Assembly (NCBI RefSeq): GCF_046244385.1
Contig: NZ_CP176366.1
Span: 2,170,001 to 2,234,000 of the forward strand
Source: Methanospirillum stamsii
GTDB lineage: Archaea; Halobacteriota; Methanomicrobia; Methanomicrobiales; Methanospirillaceae
Reading direction: 5' to 3'
DNA: 64,000 nucleotides
The notes beneath the pieces were generated by a model that saw only the letters and a list, made by a program, of their open reading frames with translations, was not told the DNA's origin and searched no databases. A program made the translations under genes and the position numbers. Shown here one piece after another: positions 9,132 through 18,771 of this stretch (position 1 is its first letter; each line of letters opens with the position of its first letter).

Positions 9132-10043
9132 ATGCGAAAAATGATTTTTATATATCCCTCAAAATTTATCCGAAGAATTATGAAATCTGATAAAAACCAA
9201 TGTCCGTACCGGATACAAACAAAAATATTAATATCTTTATTAATATTCGCGATTTGTTTGTTTTTTTCAGGATCACAGGCATCCTCATCATCTACATTTG
9301 TAAAAGAGTTTGTGAATGGAACTTTGTCAGAAGATGCCAAAGGTCAGACAAATGATACCTGTACATTCGAACATCTCATCCGGAATAAAGAGGAACATCT
9401 CAATACTGGAGATTCCTGTTACTTCAAGAATCATTCTCCGATGGATTTTCTGAATGATCTAAGGATTCATCCGAAACAGGCAGTTATGGTACTTGATGTT
9501 CCTGATTCCTGGATTTCTTTGGAAGATGCAAATTTGTTGATTCAAATTATTGACTCAGATGAACCTGCTGCCCCGGTTATATCTCTATTAAGTTCATTCT
9601 GGCCGGTTAATCAGACCTCAACCGTGGGTAATGAAGCATTATTCCTCCTGAACGGGTATCGAACCGGGTTATATCCACCGAGCCTTTGTTCATTAAATGA
9701 TAACGGATATAATAAGACTGAAATGAGAAGTTGGTGGAATACTTATGGGATGGCAGGTCTACCTGATGAGCAGGACGCAATCCGAATTGTGAAAAGACTC
9801 AATCCTGAACTGAATGACTATCCATCAGACCAGTTCCCGGAAAAAACGATCCGAGTAGAGAAAGATCCCGGTGGCTGGTATGTTTCATTTATTCAGGAAG
9901 GTTCCGGAGTTCCTATCATTTCAGCTCAATGTTATTATGTGGGAATTGATGGAGTTGCACGGCCTACCGGTTCTCTCAATGAGACCTGCATGGTTCAGAC
10001 AAAGGATTTCTCAGCACAGATGTGTGGATGTTCAGGACTATGA
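9132..10043 (+). CDS. Secreted or membrane-anchored protein of unknown function
   Basis: The 303-residue frame has a hydrophobic segment at residues 33-50 (ILISLLIFAICLFFSGS) after a charged N-terminus, so a start at 9180 (MKSDKNQ) would give a more usual signal peptide. The mature part is polar, has possible N-glycosylation sequons (NQT, NKT, NGT, NET) and ends abruptly in QMCGCSGL. I recognise no domain. The overlapping +1 frame stays open for 34 bases more (to 10077), so a late frameshift is possible but cannot be shown. Confidence 0.55.
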   Translation: MRKMIFIYPSKFIRRIMKSDKNQCPYRIQTKILISLLIFAICLFFSGSQASSSSTFVKEFVNGTLSEDAKGQTNDTCTFEHLIRNKEEHLNTGDSCYFKNHSPMDFLNDLRIHPKQAVMVLDVPDSWISLEDANLLIQIIDSDEPAAPVISLLSSFWPVNQTSTVGNEALFLLNGYRTGLYPPSLCSLNDNGYNKTEMRSWWNTYGMAGLPDEQDAIRIVKRLNPELNDYPSDQFPEKTIRVEKDPGGWYVSFIQEGSGVPIISAQCYYVGIDGVARPTGSLNETCMVQTKDFSAQMCGCSGL

Positions 10044-10381
10044 ATCAAACCCGGATAGATATTCCTTGTCTTCATGAGTCCAATTTCGATAACAATTGTT
10101 TCCGATTTATTGGTAAATGAGAACACCTTTGTGAAATTTTTTCCCTTCATTTCTTACACCTTATCTCGAATACAGTGTTCTAAAAAAATTACCGTAATAG
10201 TGATATCATTTATTCATAATGGGGAAAAATATCCAAGTAACTGCCGTTTTTTGTGTTTTTTCTGTTATTTCAAACGTTGTAACACATCGTTCAATCGGAA
10301 ATCTGTATGAGACGAACTAAAAAAGTGGTAATTTGCCATTCTCACTAATCATTTATCACCGACATTATCGATTTAATAAGA
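10044..10381. other. Gene-free stretch
   Basis: AT-rich sequence with scattered T runs. An open frame on the plus strand (10074-10310) has no recognisable composition or start context and is not accepted. Nothing else is seen. Confidence 0.5.
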
Positions 10382-10689
10382 ATGGGATTATTTGATACTC
10401 TTTGTAGAAGAAAATCTAGCTGAAAATATCGCCCGGATCCAGTGTCACATTCAGATATGGTAACTATTCTACTGGCAGCAAACATAGCCCCATCCGCGAT
10501 GAATCATAAACCTTGGGAATTTCTTGTAGTTAGTGGTGAAAAACTCCAGGAGATGAAAGCAAGTTATGAACAGTTTCTTAACATGATCCAGGAAATAAGG
10601 TTTTTGTCGGTTTTTCAAGTGATATATTAAAAACCATTTCAGCATCACTCGGTTTTTCTGGTCTTTCCCATTGGATTATTCAAAGGTAA
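10382..10689 (+). pseudogene. Decayed nitroreductase-family gene
   Basis: An ATG at 10382 opens a frame reading MGLFDTLCRRKSS, then an in-frame TGA at 10421-10423, then KYRPDPVSHSDMVTILLAA and ANIAPSAMNHKPWEFLVVSG. This is the FMN-binding N-terminus typical of nitroreductases (an RRS-x-R-x-Y-x-PV pattern followed by APSA-x-N-x-PWEF). The TGA falls where an Arg is usual, so CGA to TGA is a likely lesion. Near 10590 the frame shifts and only about 32 more codons can be followed before a stop at 10687. The rest of the family domain is missing. Confidence 0.65.
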
Positions 10690-10911
10690 ATGCCTGAATT
10701 AAAAAACACAGAATATGAGAGTGGGATTGAGTGCACGATATCACCTGATTTTTAGACCGAGCCATCAATTTACAATTGGTCAAGAATTATTAATCTTTTC
10801 CGGCAGGCATGTTACCTTGGGTGTGGTGAACCTCATCGTTGCATATGAATTCAAGCATTGATCTCTCTGCTATGAGTATTTTTCAGATATGATCTCGCGT
10901 ATTATTTCCTG

Positions 10912-12507
10912 TTACTTCTTCCCAAGCATCCGGGCAGACTTACGAATCTCACGGATGGTTGCTGCCATCCCTTCAACCTGGAAGAGGGCACGGGAGAATT
11001 CGGTTCCTGATGGCGTCGAGTGGGAAGTGAACCGGTCAAGGTATTCCTGGTACTGCAACATCACCATTTCCCGTAATGATTCATCCTGTTTTCTCATTTC
11101 CTGGTTTTTTTCATCCGATATCGTTGGAAAAATTTCTGATAGCGTTTTCATATTCTTACCGGAGGGAAGCAGAAGGTCCTGTAAAGCAGCTTTTGAAGTT
11201 TCTGAAATGAGAATACCTCGTTCCTGGATCTGATATATAATCTCTACCAGTTCTCCTGTCTGTTCAGCAAGCACCTCGGCTAGTTTGGAGATTCTGACAA
11301 GACGTGCCAGGCGTTTTGATTCATCAGGTGACAGATTCCTCTCGGATATTTGCAGAGCTGTTTCACTAATCTGCTGGTCGAGAAATACTGCATAATCACG
11401 GAGTTGGCGAATATGTGTTGAATAATTTTTCCTATCAGTAATAATGTCCGTCAGTTCTGTAAGAAGTGACTGCGAAATTGAGAAGATGTTGATGATCTCT
11501 TCCTCAATCTGCATGATTACCGTTGGATTGTTTTTATTTGGAGGGTGCTCAAGGTTATGAACCACGAATACAACATCATCTTTTCTTCCCGGGACCATCC
11601 ATGTTACGATTCGTTCAAAGGGATTGATTAGGATGAGAAAGATAAAACAGGAGGTCAGATTGAATATCAGGTGAGCGTTAGCTACCTGTTGTCCTGCATC
11701 ACCACCGAGTGAGAGGATGAAATCGGTCAAAAGCGGAAGAATGGGAAGGAATATGAGGGCTCCACCGAAGTTGAAGATGAAGTGTGCAACTGCCGCACGT
11801 TTAGCCGAGGTATTCATCCGTGCCGCGACCAATAGGGCAGTTGTTGATGTGCCAATATTTGCACCAAGGATGATCGGGATGGCCATATATGGAGTAATAA
11901 GGCCGCTTTGAGACATCAGGACAACAAGGCCGGTCGTTACTGAGCTGGACTGAAAGATGTTGGTGATAATAAATCCAAATGCAATCTGAAGAAAGACCGT
12001 ATCCATGAGGGCTAAAAAGGCAATCAATTGTGGATCAGTCCGGTACGGGACCATGACACTTGAAATGAGTGAGAGAGAGAAAAATACGAGTCCGAAATAA
12101 AATACTGGTCTGCCGAAGATACGGTATTTTCCGGGGATGATCCCCATGACAAATCCGAGAAGGATGAAAATAGGAGCAAAAGCAGTCAGGTTAAATGCTA
12201 CAAGCTGGGAAGTAAGGGTTGTCCCTAGATTCGCACCGAAAATGACCCCCAATGATGCAGAAAATGAAATAATTCCCGCATTAACAAGTCCAATCGTGAT
12301 GACGGTGGTAGCAGTGCTGGACTGGACAAATGCAGTAACGAGTGTACCGGCAGCAGTTCCCCGCAATGGAGTCTTTGTCAGGCGCTGTATGAATGATCTG
12401 AGAAACTCTCCCGATGCAATCTGAATTTCACGGGAGAATTGCTCGATTCCGTACAAAAAAAGAATAATTCCCGGAATTATAGCAAAAACAAATTCCCATG
12501 ATACCAT
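10912..12507 (-). CDS. Na/Pi cotransporter family protein with PhoU-like tail
   Basis: A 531-residue membrane protein. The first about 300 residues form the two inverted repeats of the Na+/phosphate cotransporter (NptA/YjbB) family, each with the QSS signature: QSSTATT at residues 62-68 and QSSSVTT at 186-192, plus GANLGTT and GANIGTS. Residues about 330-531 are helical and charged and look like a PhoU-type regulatory domain, a common arrangement. It probably moves phosphate across the cytoplasmic membrane with sodium; the direction cannot be told from sequence. Monocistronic, ATG at 12507. Confidence 0.9.
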   Translation of the reverse strand: MVSWEFVFAIIPGIILFLYGIEQFSREIQIASGEFLRSFIQRLTKTPLRGTAAGTLVTAFVQSSTATTVITIGLVNAGIISFSASLGVIFGANLGTTLTSQLVAFNLTAFAPIFILLGFVMGIIPGKYRIFGRPVFYFGLVFFSLSLISSVMVPYRTDPQLIAFLALMDTVFLQIAFGFIITNIFQSSSVTTGLVVLMSQSGLITPYMAIPIILGANIGTSTTALLVAARMNTSAKRAAVAHFIFNFGGALIFLPILPLLTDFILSLGGDAGQQVANAHLIFNLTSCFIFLILINPFERIVTWMVPGRKDDVVFVVHNLEHPPNKNNPTVIMQIEEEIINIFSISQSLLTELTDIITDRKNYSTHIRQLRDYAVFLDQQISETALQISERNLSPDESKRLARLVRISKLAEVLAEQTGELVEIIYQIQERGILISETSKAALQDLLLPSGKNMKTLSEIFPTISDEKNQEMRKQDESLREMVMLQYQEYLDRFTSHSTPSGTEFSRALFQVEGMAATIREIRKSARMLGKK

Positions 12508-12788
12508 GATTTCAGTAATCTCCTGAGTATGTACTATGAAGATAACCTGAGCAGAGCTGGGTAAAAATGGTTATGGAATAATCTGTCATGTTTGATATGG
12601 AACAAAATTCCTGATGAGGTGAATAAATGGAACCCTATAAAAAATTTTAGAAAACTGGTATGTGGCAGGTAAAAAAATATTCCTAATTTTTCCTTATTAT
12701 TAATCGAAATCAACATAAGAAATCCTAATAATAATACCTCCCGACGTATGAAGAAACCGGTGAAATGGGGATGTAATTACCGATTTTT

Positions 12789-12837
12789 AGGATCAAGATC
12801 CCCGGAATAATGCTGATGATGCAGGATCTTTGATCCT
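12789..12837. repeat. Inverted repeat built on AGGATCAAAGATCC
   Basis: Arms AGGATCAAGATCC (12789-12801) and GGATCTTTGATCCT (12824-12837) are reverse complements apart from one missing base, with a 22-base loop. Each arm is also nearly palindromic in itself. It lies in the 441-base gene-free stretch 12508-12948, between two leftward genes. It could be a terminator-like RNA hairpin or a protein-binding dyad. Confidence 0.55.
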
Positions 12838-12887
12838 GAAAAGATCATACAAAGTAAAAAAAGGGATCAGGTACAGGAAGTCTTCTC

Positions 12888-12909
12888 CCCGGATGAGATA
12901 ATATCCGGG
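12888..12909. repeat. Short perfect hairpin CCCGGAT / ATCCGGG
   Basis: Seven-base perfect arms with an eight-base loop (GAGATAAT). It sits 40 bases downstream of the 12949-13233 frame (minus strand), a position that suits an RNA hairpin at the end of that transcript. The rest of 12508-12948 shows no gene. Confidence 0.45.
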
Positions 12910-12948
12910 AGGATTTGAACCAGATGAGCAGATGGTGCCCGATAATAT

Positions 12949-13233
12949 TTAGATCTTATCTTTTCCGGCAATATAATTCAGCGGCTTTTGTCTCTTGCCC
13001 TTGACGACATCAAAACCCTGGGTTCTTTTCAGCTTCTTCACTTCTTCCTGTAACTCTTCGATAATACCAAGTAACCGGTTTACCAAAGCAGGGTCAGAAT
13101 TCGAACTGATAATTTCAGGGGTGATCTCTTTCAGATATTCAGAATTTTCAGATTTCATACAATTATTCGTATATACAAATGGTTTCTGTGAATAAGTAGA
13201 TTCGTCTACTGTTAGATTCAGCCAGGTTAACAT
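12949..13233 (-). CDS. Small protein with predicted coiled coil, function unknown
   Basis: A 94-residue frame from an ATG at 13233; an internal ATG at 13158 would give 69 residues (MKSENSEYLKEI). The C-terminal half has a heptad-like segment LLGIIEELQEEVKKLKR followed by a basic tail. There is no domain that I recognise and the start context is weak. Composition is more protein-like than in the surrounding frames, but it may not be expressed. Confidence 0.4.
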   Translation of the reverse strand: MLTWLNLTVDESTYSQKPFVYTNNCMKSENSEYLKEITPEIISSNSDPALVNRLLGIIEELQEEVKKLKRTQGFDVVKGKRQKPLNYIAGKDKI

Positions 13234-13468
13234 ACCTTTTTTTCAGGAGCCAATGTATTGCTTTATCCTAATTGTTACTGATAATGAAAGTAATGATGTT
13301 AATGAAAGGAATTCATCAACCATTGGTTTATTTCAGGACAGCACCCCATTGATAAAATTCTTAATCAAAAAACCCTTGAGAAGTGCGGTTCTTTCTGTTA
13401 TCAATGCTAATACTCAAGAGAAATCTTCCGTCTCCCTGTTTCTCCGGAGAACGCAATTAATCGGAAAG

Positions 13469-15022
13469 TTATTCGTGAACCCGTTCCCCAGGCAGCCGGG
13501 ACCGGATCGAAGGATCCAACTTTCGTGCCATGTTCATTGCCCGGTACGCCTCTTGTTTTTTTCCCAGTTCATTAAGAACCCGGGCTTTCCATAAGAGAGC
13601 CTTCGCATGGTCAGGGGCGATCCGTAATGCCTGATCCAGGCAGGTCAACGCATCAGGGAATCTTACAAGGCTGGTGTATATCTGGCCCAAAGAGAACCAG
13701 GCATCTGCATTTCCGGGGTTATATCTGATGACTTCTTTAAATGCCTCAACCGCTTGTCTTGTCTCGTGAAGTGCCTGATGAGCCCTCCCTTTATTCAGCA
13801 TGGCATGAACATCACCGGCGGTGAATGACAGGGCCTTCTGGTAGCATTCTATCGCTTCCCTGAATTTTCCTGCCTGATGAAGCAGGAGCCCCTTATTGTA
13901 CCATGCTGATGAGTTCCGTGGTTCCTCTTCGGTCAAATACTCGTAGTACTGCAGGAGATCTCCGTAACGTTTCAGCCGTCTGAGAGCAGAGAGCCGGTAG
14001 GATCGTGCCACCGGATCGAAAGGGGATATCCTGAGGGCTTTCTCCAGAGGCGTTAGTGCTTCCTGAAAACGTTCCAATCGAATAAGGGAAAGCCCTTTCA
14101 GGGTCCATCCGGTACTCTGGAGAGGGTACTTCCGAATCAGGTTTGTGGCTGCTGTTAGGGCTTCCTCGTCCTTCCCCATCTTCAGAAGCGAGTAGCAAAC
14201 GATAATCAGACCCTCGAGGTTCCTGGGATCAACCCGAAGAAGCCGGCGGGCGGATGAGAGGGATTCAGGATACCGCCCAGCATCAAACAAAGCACGGGAT
14301 TTCCATTCCCAGGACTGGATCCTGGTATCATCGAGTTCGAGGAGATGATCCAGGTACCCGATCGCGGTATGAGGGTTTCCCATCCTGATATGACAGTACC
14401 CGGCAAGCAGGAGGGCACGATCATGATCCGGGCTCTTTGCGAGGACTGCCTCAAACTCATGAACTGCCTGGGAGTATTGATTCAGCCTGACCAGGCAGAG
14501 ACCCAGCAGGAACCGGGTGCGGATATTTTCAGGATCGAGGGTGACCAGTCTCTGCAGATGATCCCGTGACTGGGGATAATCACCAGTCCGGTACAAACCG
14601 AGAGCAATAAAGAAGATTGCGGTCTTTGCTGTCTTTTCAGAGCGAGATGCGGTACTGAGAGGTGACAGGGCAGCGGAGATCTGGTTGGTTGAGAGCAGGA
14701 CAATCCCGTGATAGAGTGATCCGAATGGGTTGTCCGGGTCCTGACTGAGTACCTGGTGGATGAAGGGCAGGGCTTTCTCCCACTCGTGATCCTTTAAAAG
14801 TTGGCGGATAATCGTCAGGTAAGGGCCGAGGGAGGAATCTTTTGGGCCGGGTTCATAGATAATGCAGGAAAGTTCTTCATCCTCGTCACAGACGTTCGAC
14901 CGATCATCGGGGATTTCTGGAACCTCAGAGAGATCCTGTACCTCATCGTCACCTGGCAGGTCCGGGATGAGCCTGGGAGTATCGCCTGTCAGGTCTGTGG
15001 TGCGGGGGATATCAGGCTCCAT
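13469..15022 (-). CDS. Tetratricopeptide-repeat protein
   Basis: A 517-residue protein without signal peptide or membrane segment. An acidic, Asp/Pro-rich N-terminal 60 residues is followed by about twelve degenerate 34-residue TPR units (for example AWYNKGLLLHQAGKFREAIE, then MLNKGRAHQALHETRQAVEA), running to the C-terminus. TPR arrays bind partner proteins; large TPR proteins are abundant in Methanospirillum-type genomes, but nothing here identifies the partner. Monocistronic. Confidence 0.85.
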   Translation of the reverse strand: MEPDIPRTTDLTGDTPRLIPDLPGDDEVQDLSEVPEIPDDRSNVCDEDEELSCIIYEPGPKDSSLGPYLTIIRQLLKDHEWEKALPFIHQVLSQDPDNPFGSLYHGIVLLSTNQISAALSPLSTASRSEKTAKTAIFFIALGLYRTGDYPQSRDHLQRLVTLDPENIRTRFLLGLCLVRLNQYSQAVHEFEAVLAKSPDHDRALLLAGYCHIRMGNPHTAIGYLDHLLELDDTRIQSWEWKSRALFDAGRYPESLSSARRLLRVDPRNLEGLIIVCYSLLKMGKDEEALTAATNLIRKYPLQSTGWTLKGLSLIRLERFQEALTPLEKALRISPFDPVARSYRLSALRRLKRYGDLLQYYEYLTEEEPRNSSAWYNKGLLLHQAGKFREAIECYQKALSFTAGDVHAMLNKGRAHQALHETRQAVEAFKEVIRYNPGNADAWFSLGQIYTSLVRFPDALTCLDQALRIAPDHAKALLWKARVLNELGKKQEAYRAMNMARKLDPSIRSRLPGERVHE

Positions 15023-15344
15023 GAATACCTATATGAACCAGTATGACTTCAATCCATTGGTTTGGCGGATTAACTCTGACATTGCCCGGACCATATGAGA
15101 TAACATGAAAAGAGTTTCGATCCAGGAGAAGGATGTGAGACCATTTCTTCCGGGCCTGCTGTATTTATTCCGGATGGTTGGATTTAAAGATCCGGCAGGA
15201 TCTGGTATCCCCGGCATCTTTTCAAACTATATGTTCTCTCCCTCTCTATTCCTTTTTTCTGTCCGGAATCGGTTATCCACCCACTCTTCCAATCGCCGGG
15301 TTTGAGTGCTGAATCCCTATTATGTATCTATATCCCAAGGACGA
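15023..15344. other. Gene-free stretch
   Basis: Separates two leftward genes. Short frames on both strands have no convincing start or composition, and no strong repeat or RNA was seen. Low-complexity T/C-rich sequence lies around 15230-15260. Confidence 0.4.
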
Positions 15345-15938
15345 TTACAGGGGATATGCCTTTTTTTCAAGATATGAAAGAACCAGGTCAGTGGACAAGG
15401 CGATACCAATTGCAGGAAGCACTCCGGCAAGAATCCCCGGAGTATGAAACCTCACCAGCCCCTCCAGAATAATTGTTCCAAGTCCGCCGCTGCCAATAAA
15501 AACAGTCATAATAGCAACAGCATTTGCTACAATGGATGATAACCTGAGTCCGGAAAAAATGGGCCTTGTTCCAAGAGGAAATCGTACCTTGATTAGTATC
15601 TGGTTCCAGGTCATACCAAGACCGGTTGCTCCTTCAATGAGTATCGGATCAATCGAAGAAAGACCAATAATGGTATTTCTGATTACCGGAAGAAGTGTGG
15701 CTGCAACGATAACTACCAGGGCCGGAATAAACCCGATACCCAGGAACGGGACGATAAGTGCAACAAGCGTAAATGCGGGAATTGCCTGGAGAAGGCTGGA
15801 ACTCACCAGAAGAATTGTTTTTAATGGGCTGATCCGAACTGCTGCCACTCCTCCGGTAATACCAATCACGGCTGAAATCAGAAATCCACTGTAGGCAAGG
15901 AGGAGATGCTGACCGATGGCTACAGAAAGGGTGGTCAT
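15345..15938 (-). CDS. Glycine betaine/choline-type ABC transporter permease (second)
   Basis: A 197-residue membrane protein with about five hydrophobic segments and the binding-protein-dependent permease loop (EGATGLGMTWNQILIKVRFP, then GLRLSSIVANAVAIMT), as in the OpuCB/OpuCD and ProW families. It forms the second half of the membrane channel of a compatible-solute importer. Its start overlaps the end of the first permease by four bases (ATGA). Last gene of the operon that begins at 18625. Confidence 0.9.
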   Translation of the reverse strand: MTTLSVAIGQHLLLAYSGFLISAVIGITGGVAAVRISPLKTILLVSSSLLQAIPAFTLVALIVPFLGIGFIPALVVIVAATLLPVIRNTIIGLSSIDPILIEGATGLGMTWNQILIKVRFPLGTRPIFSGLRLSSIVANAVAIMTVFIGSGGLGTIILEGLVRFHTPGILAGVLPAIGIALSTDLVLSYLEKKAYPL

Positions 15939-16582
15939 GTCTTATCCCCATACTTCCAGATGAGTATCCGCTCTCCTCCTGCAGCGAAAAGGTCCATACA
16001 GATAGCAAGTATTCCTATCCATAAACCGGCGATAAGAATTACGGTCATATTGTTTCGGGTGATTCCTGCCTGAAGGACGGCCCCAAGACCCCGTGCCCCG
16101 ATAATACCTCCCAGGGTGACGATTCCCATGGTATAAATCACTGCAGTCCTGATTCCACCAGCAATAAGAGGCAGGGCAAGAGGAAGTCTGATGCGTAAAA
16201 GCATATCTTTCTCTGTCATTCCGAGTGCGATTCCGTTCTCAATTAATTCCGGCCTAATTGAAATAATGCCGATACTGGTATTTCTCACGATAGGAAGAAG
16301 TGAATACAGGACCGCTGCAACAATTGTCGGGACAGCCCCTATCCCGGTTATCGGAATGAGTAGAAGAAGGAGGGCAATGTCTGGGATCATCTCAATAACG
16401 TTGAGAATCTGAATAAGAATACCCCCCCATCGCTTATTCATACCCGCCGCAATTCCAAGAGCAAGTCCGAGAATAAGTACGATTATCAGGGCTGAAAAGA
16501 ACAGGGTCAGGTGAACCATGGTCTGATCAGTGATATCGTGAATCGTCCAGAGTTGCTCAATTGCAGGTGCTGTGAGGTTCAT
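15935..16582 (-). CDS. Glycine betaine/choline-type ABC transporter permease (first)
   Basis: A 215-residue permease with the coupling loop ENGIALGMTEKDMLLRIRLP followed by LPLIAGGIRTAVIYTMG and about six hydrophobic segments. It is paralogous to the next gene; together they make the heterodimeric pore found in OpuC-like systems. It overlaps the ATPase gene stop (ATGA), so all three are coupled. Confidence 0.9.
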   Translation of the reverse strand: MNLTAPAIEQLWTIHDITDQTMVHLTLFFSALIIVLILGLALGIAAGMNKRWGGILIQILNVIEMIPDIALLLLLIPITGIGAVPTIVAAVLYSLLPIVRNTSIGIISIRPELIENGIALGMTEKDMLLRIRLPLALPLIAGGIRTAVIYTMGIVTLGGIIGARGLGAVLQAGITRNNMTVILIAGLWIGILAICMDLFAAGGERILIWKYGDKT

Positions 16583-17715
16583 GCCTGCTTTGCCCCCGAA
16601 AGAAACCGGATGAGGTCTTCAAGCAGGATAACGGGTCCCTCGTTATGTTCTGAAAGTATTGCTACCCGAGCAGAAGATCGTGAAAATTTAAAAAGGGCTT
16701 CCTGAATTGTAGTTTCAGGAGATAACCGCACTAACGGACTTTTATTCTCTCCGCCTGTTGTTATCTCATCATCCGGCAGGATGGCATATAATCGCCCATC
16801 AGGTGGTGTAATGACTGCTACCCGGATCTCTTTTCTTTGAATGGCCGATTGCAGCCGGGGGATTTCTTGTGTATCAGAACAAAAGTATACCTCTCCGGGA
16901 TCAACACAAAGAACCTGGACCGGGGCGGTTCTTATTCGGCACAGCCTGTCTCCTCCGGTCAGGAGAGCGAGATATGGGTCATTCTGTGCGGCAACCAGAA
17001 GTTCAGGCGGAGTAGTGAGAGCATGCAGAGATCCTTCGCGTAAAACTGCAATCCGGTCGCTTAGGAGAAATGCCTCGTCAATATCATGAGTAACAAAGAT
17101 GATGGTCTTTCCAAGACTCTTTTTTATCCGGAGAAATTCTTCCTGTAACTGCCTGCGTAACAGGGGATCCAATGCTCCAAACGGCTCATCCATGAGCAGC
17201 AGGGGAGGATCAGCAGCCAGAGCCCGGGCAAGACCTACCCGTTGCTGCTGTCCGCCGGAGAGTTCGGAAGGTTTCCGGTCCCTGAACGTATCCGGAGAAA
17301 GGCTTACGAGAGTGAGGAGTTCATCAATCCGGTTCCTTATCCTGTCCTGATGGACTTTTCCCAGGGTTAGTGGGATGGAAATATTCTCTGCAACCGACAT
17401 GTGGGGAAAGAGGCCGATCTGCTGGATGACATACCCGATAGATCGTCGGAGGGCAACCGGATTAAATGATAAAAAATTCTGGCCGTTGATGAGAATTTCA
17501 CCGGAATCAGGTTCAATCAGCCGGTTTATCATCTTCAGGGTGGTTGTCTTTCCTGAACCACTTCCCCCGATAAGGGTTATTAATTCTCCTCCCTGTATCG
17601 AAAGTGTAAGGTAAGAGACCGCACAGGAATTATTGTACCATTTAGATACACCGGTAAGATCAAGGGAGGTAATCGTATCAAACAGACGAATATTTCCGCC
17701 CCGGGTTCCGATCAT
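16579..17715 (-). CDS. Glycine betaine/choline-type ABC transporter ATPase with C-terminal CBS-like region
   Basis: A 378-residue ATPase that drives the importer. Walker A GGSGSGKTT lies at residues 50-58, followed by the signature LSGGQQQRVGLARAL, Walker B LLLMDEPFGALD and switch His in FVTHD. The N-terminal domain is typical of the ProV/OpuCA group. Residues about 270-378 form the accessory tail, which in this family usually contains CBS domains that sense ionic strength; here it is divergent. A poorly conserved N-terminal stretch of about 15 residues suggests that the true start could be downstream. Eight bases separate it from the binding-protein gene. Confidence 0.9.
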   Translation of the reverse strand: MIGTRGGNIRLFDTITSLDLTGVSKWYNNSCAVSYLTLSIQGGELITLIGGSGSGKTTTLKMINRLIEPDSGEILINGQNFLSFNPVALRRSIGYVIQQIGLFPHMSVAENISIPLTLGKVHQDRIRNRIDELLTLVSLSPDTFRDRKPSELSGGQQQRVGLARALAADPPLLLMDEPFGALDPLLRRQLQEEFLRIKKSLGKTIIFVTHDIDEAFLLSDRIAVLREGSLHALTTPPELLVAAQNDPYLALLTGGDRLCRIRTAPVQVLCVDPGEVYFCSDTQEIPRLQSAIQRKEIRVAVITPPDGRLYAILPDDEITTGGENKSPLVRLSPETTIQEALFKFSRSSARVAILSEHNEGPVILLEDLIRFLSGAKQA

Positions 17716-17722
17716 AAAAAAA

Positions 17723-18625
17723 TTAAATCAGTCCCTGCTCAGTCAGGAACTCATTTGCTATCTCTCTGGCATCCTTCTTGTCAATATCGAACATCTTATT
17801 CAGAGATCGCATTGTCTTTGTATCAATCAGGTTTTGCATGTTTGAGATTGCATCCATGAATGCCGTATCATCTTCCCGTGTTTTTGTAATGAGAAGAATA
17901 CTGTCATAAGGAGCAAGAGCTGCCTTATCGTCATTGAGTGTGGTAAGATTGAAGAGATCTATCCGGGAATCTGTAGAACTTGCCGGTATGATGTCAACCT
18001 GGTTGTTTTTTATCGCTTCAAACATTAACGTGGGCTCCATGGGTTTTACTTCCCTGAATGAATACCCGTATGTTTTCTCAAGGTTTGGCAGCCCGTATAT
18101 CTCATCCAGGTGGAAGACAAGGTCAGAACCGAGCACCATATCCTTTGCATTCAATGCAAGATCGCTGAGGTTTTCTACCCCTTTTTCTCTGGCAAATGTA
18201 TCTTTCACCGCCATCTGGTAATCATTCCGAAACCCGATTTTGTCCCCCCAGCCAACACCATCGGCAATTACCATCTCTTTGACTTCGGCGGTGACAGAAT
18301 CCGGATCCAGATTCTTTAATGCCTTCTGTTCTTCAAAATATGTCGGAATGGCACTGGTGTAGTCGATGTAGAGATCAATCTGGCCTTTTTTAATTCCCTG
18401 ATATAGCATGGCATTGTTCAGGCCAGAATTAATTTCATAGGTATATCCGGCGTTTTCAAGCAACTGGCCGGCTATCTCTGCAAGAATATACTGTTCGTTA
18501 AAAGGCATAGCCCCTATGATAACTTTTTTCCCAGAGGAGGCTTCTTCTGCGGTGCATGTAATAACACATGTTCCTGAAAAAACAAGCAGTGTAATGAAAA
18601 CCAGTAGTACCCGTTTGAAATCCAT
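17723..18625 (-). CDS. Glycine betaine/choline-type ABC transporter substrate-binding protein
   Basis: From the ATG at 18625 the product begins MDFKRVLLVFITLLVFSG, a good signal peptide; upstream in-frame ATGs at 18631 and 18673 would bury it. The mature protein matches the OpuAC/QAT family: KKVIIGAMPFNEQYILAEI, later DLYIDYTSA, LGSDLVFHLDE and NNQVDIIPASSTDSRI. It catches the substrate outside the cell and delivers it to the two permeases. The start codon lies inside a perfect 20-bp palindrome. Substrate (betaine, choline or other osmolyte) is not settled by sequence. Confidence 0.9.
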   Translation of the reverse strand: MDFKRVLLVFITLLVFSGTCVITCTAEEASSGKKVIIGAMPFNEQYILAEIAGQLLENAGYTYEINSGLNNAMLYQGIKKGQIDLYIDYTSAIPTYFEEQKALKNLDPDSVTAEVKEMVIADGVGWGDKIGFRNDYQMAVKDTFAREKGVENLSDLALNAKDMVLGSDLVFHLDEIYGLPNLEKTYGYSFREVKPMEPTLMFEAIKNNQVDIIPASSTDSRIDLFNLTTLNDDKAALAPYDSILLITKTREDDTAFMDAISNMQNLIDTKTMRSLNKMFDIDKKDAREIANEFLTEQGLI

Positions 18626-18642
18626 ACTCATCGATGAGTATG
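18623..18642. promoter_or_regulatory. Perfect 20-bp palindrome over the start codon
   Basis: CATACTCATCGATGAGTATG equals its own reverse complement. Its left end is the ATG (minus strand) of the binding-protein gene at 18625. It could be an operator for a dimeric repressor or an mRNA hairpin that hides the start site; both would fit control of an osmolyte importer. Confidence 0.5.
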
Positions 18643-18771
18643 AGATTTTCAGATACATAAAGTGTGCATTCACTATTCAGGAAAAAATGGGGATATGAGA
18701 TTGCCCTAAAACCAGAGTGTGGACAGATAGTTAATTCAGCCGGATTTCTAAAATTCCGGATTTCGCCCCTT

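Noticed and set aside
10074..10310. A 78-codon plus-strand frame
   Set aside because: No recognisable domain, no ribosome-binding site, and sequence like the surrounding AT-rich spacer.
15105..15305. A 66-codon plus-strand frame
   Set aside because: No domain, lies between two leftward genes, and looks like chance open sequence.
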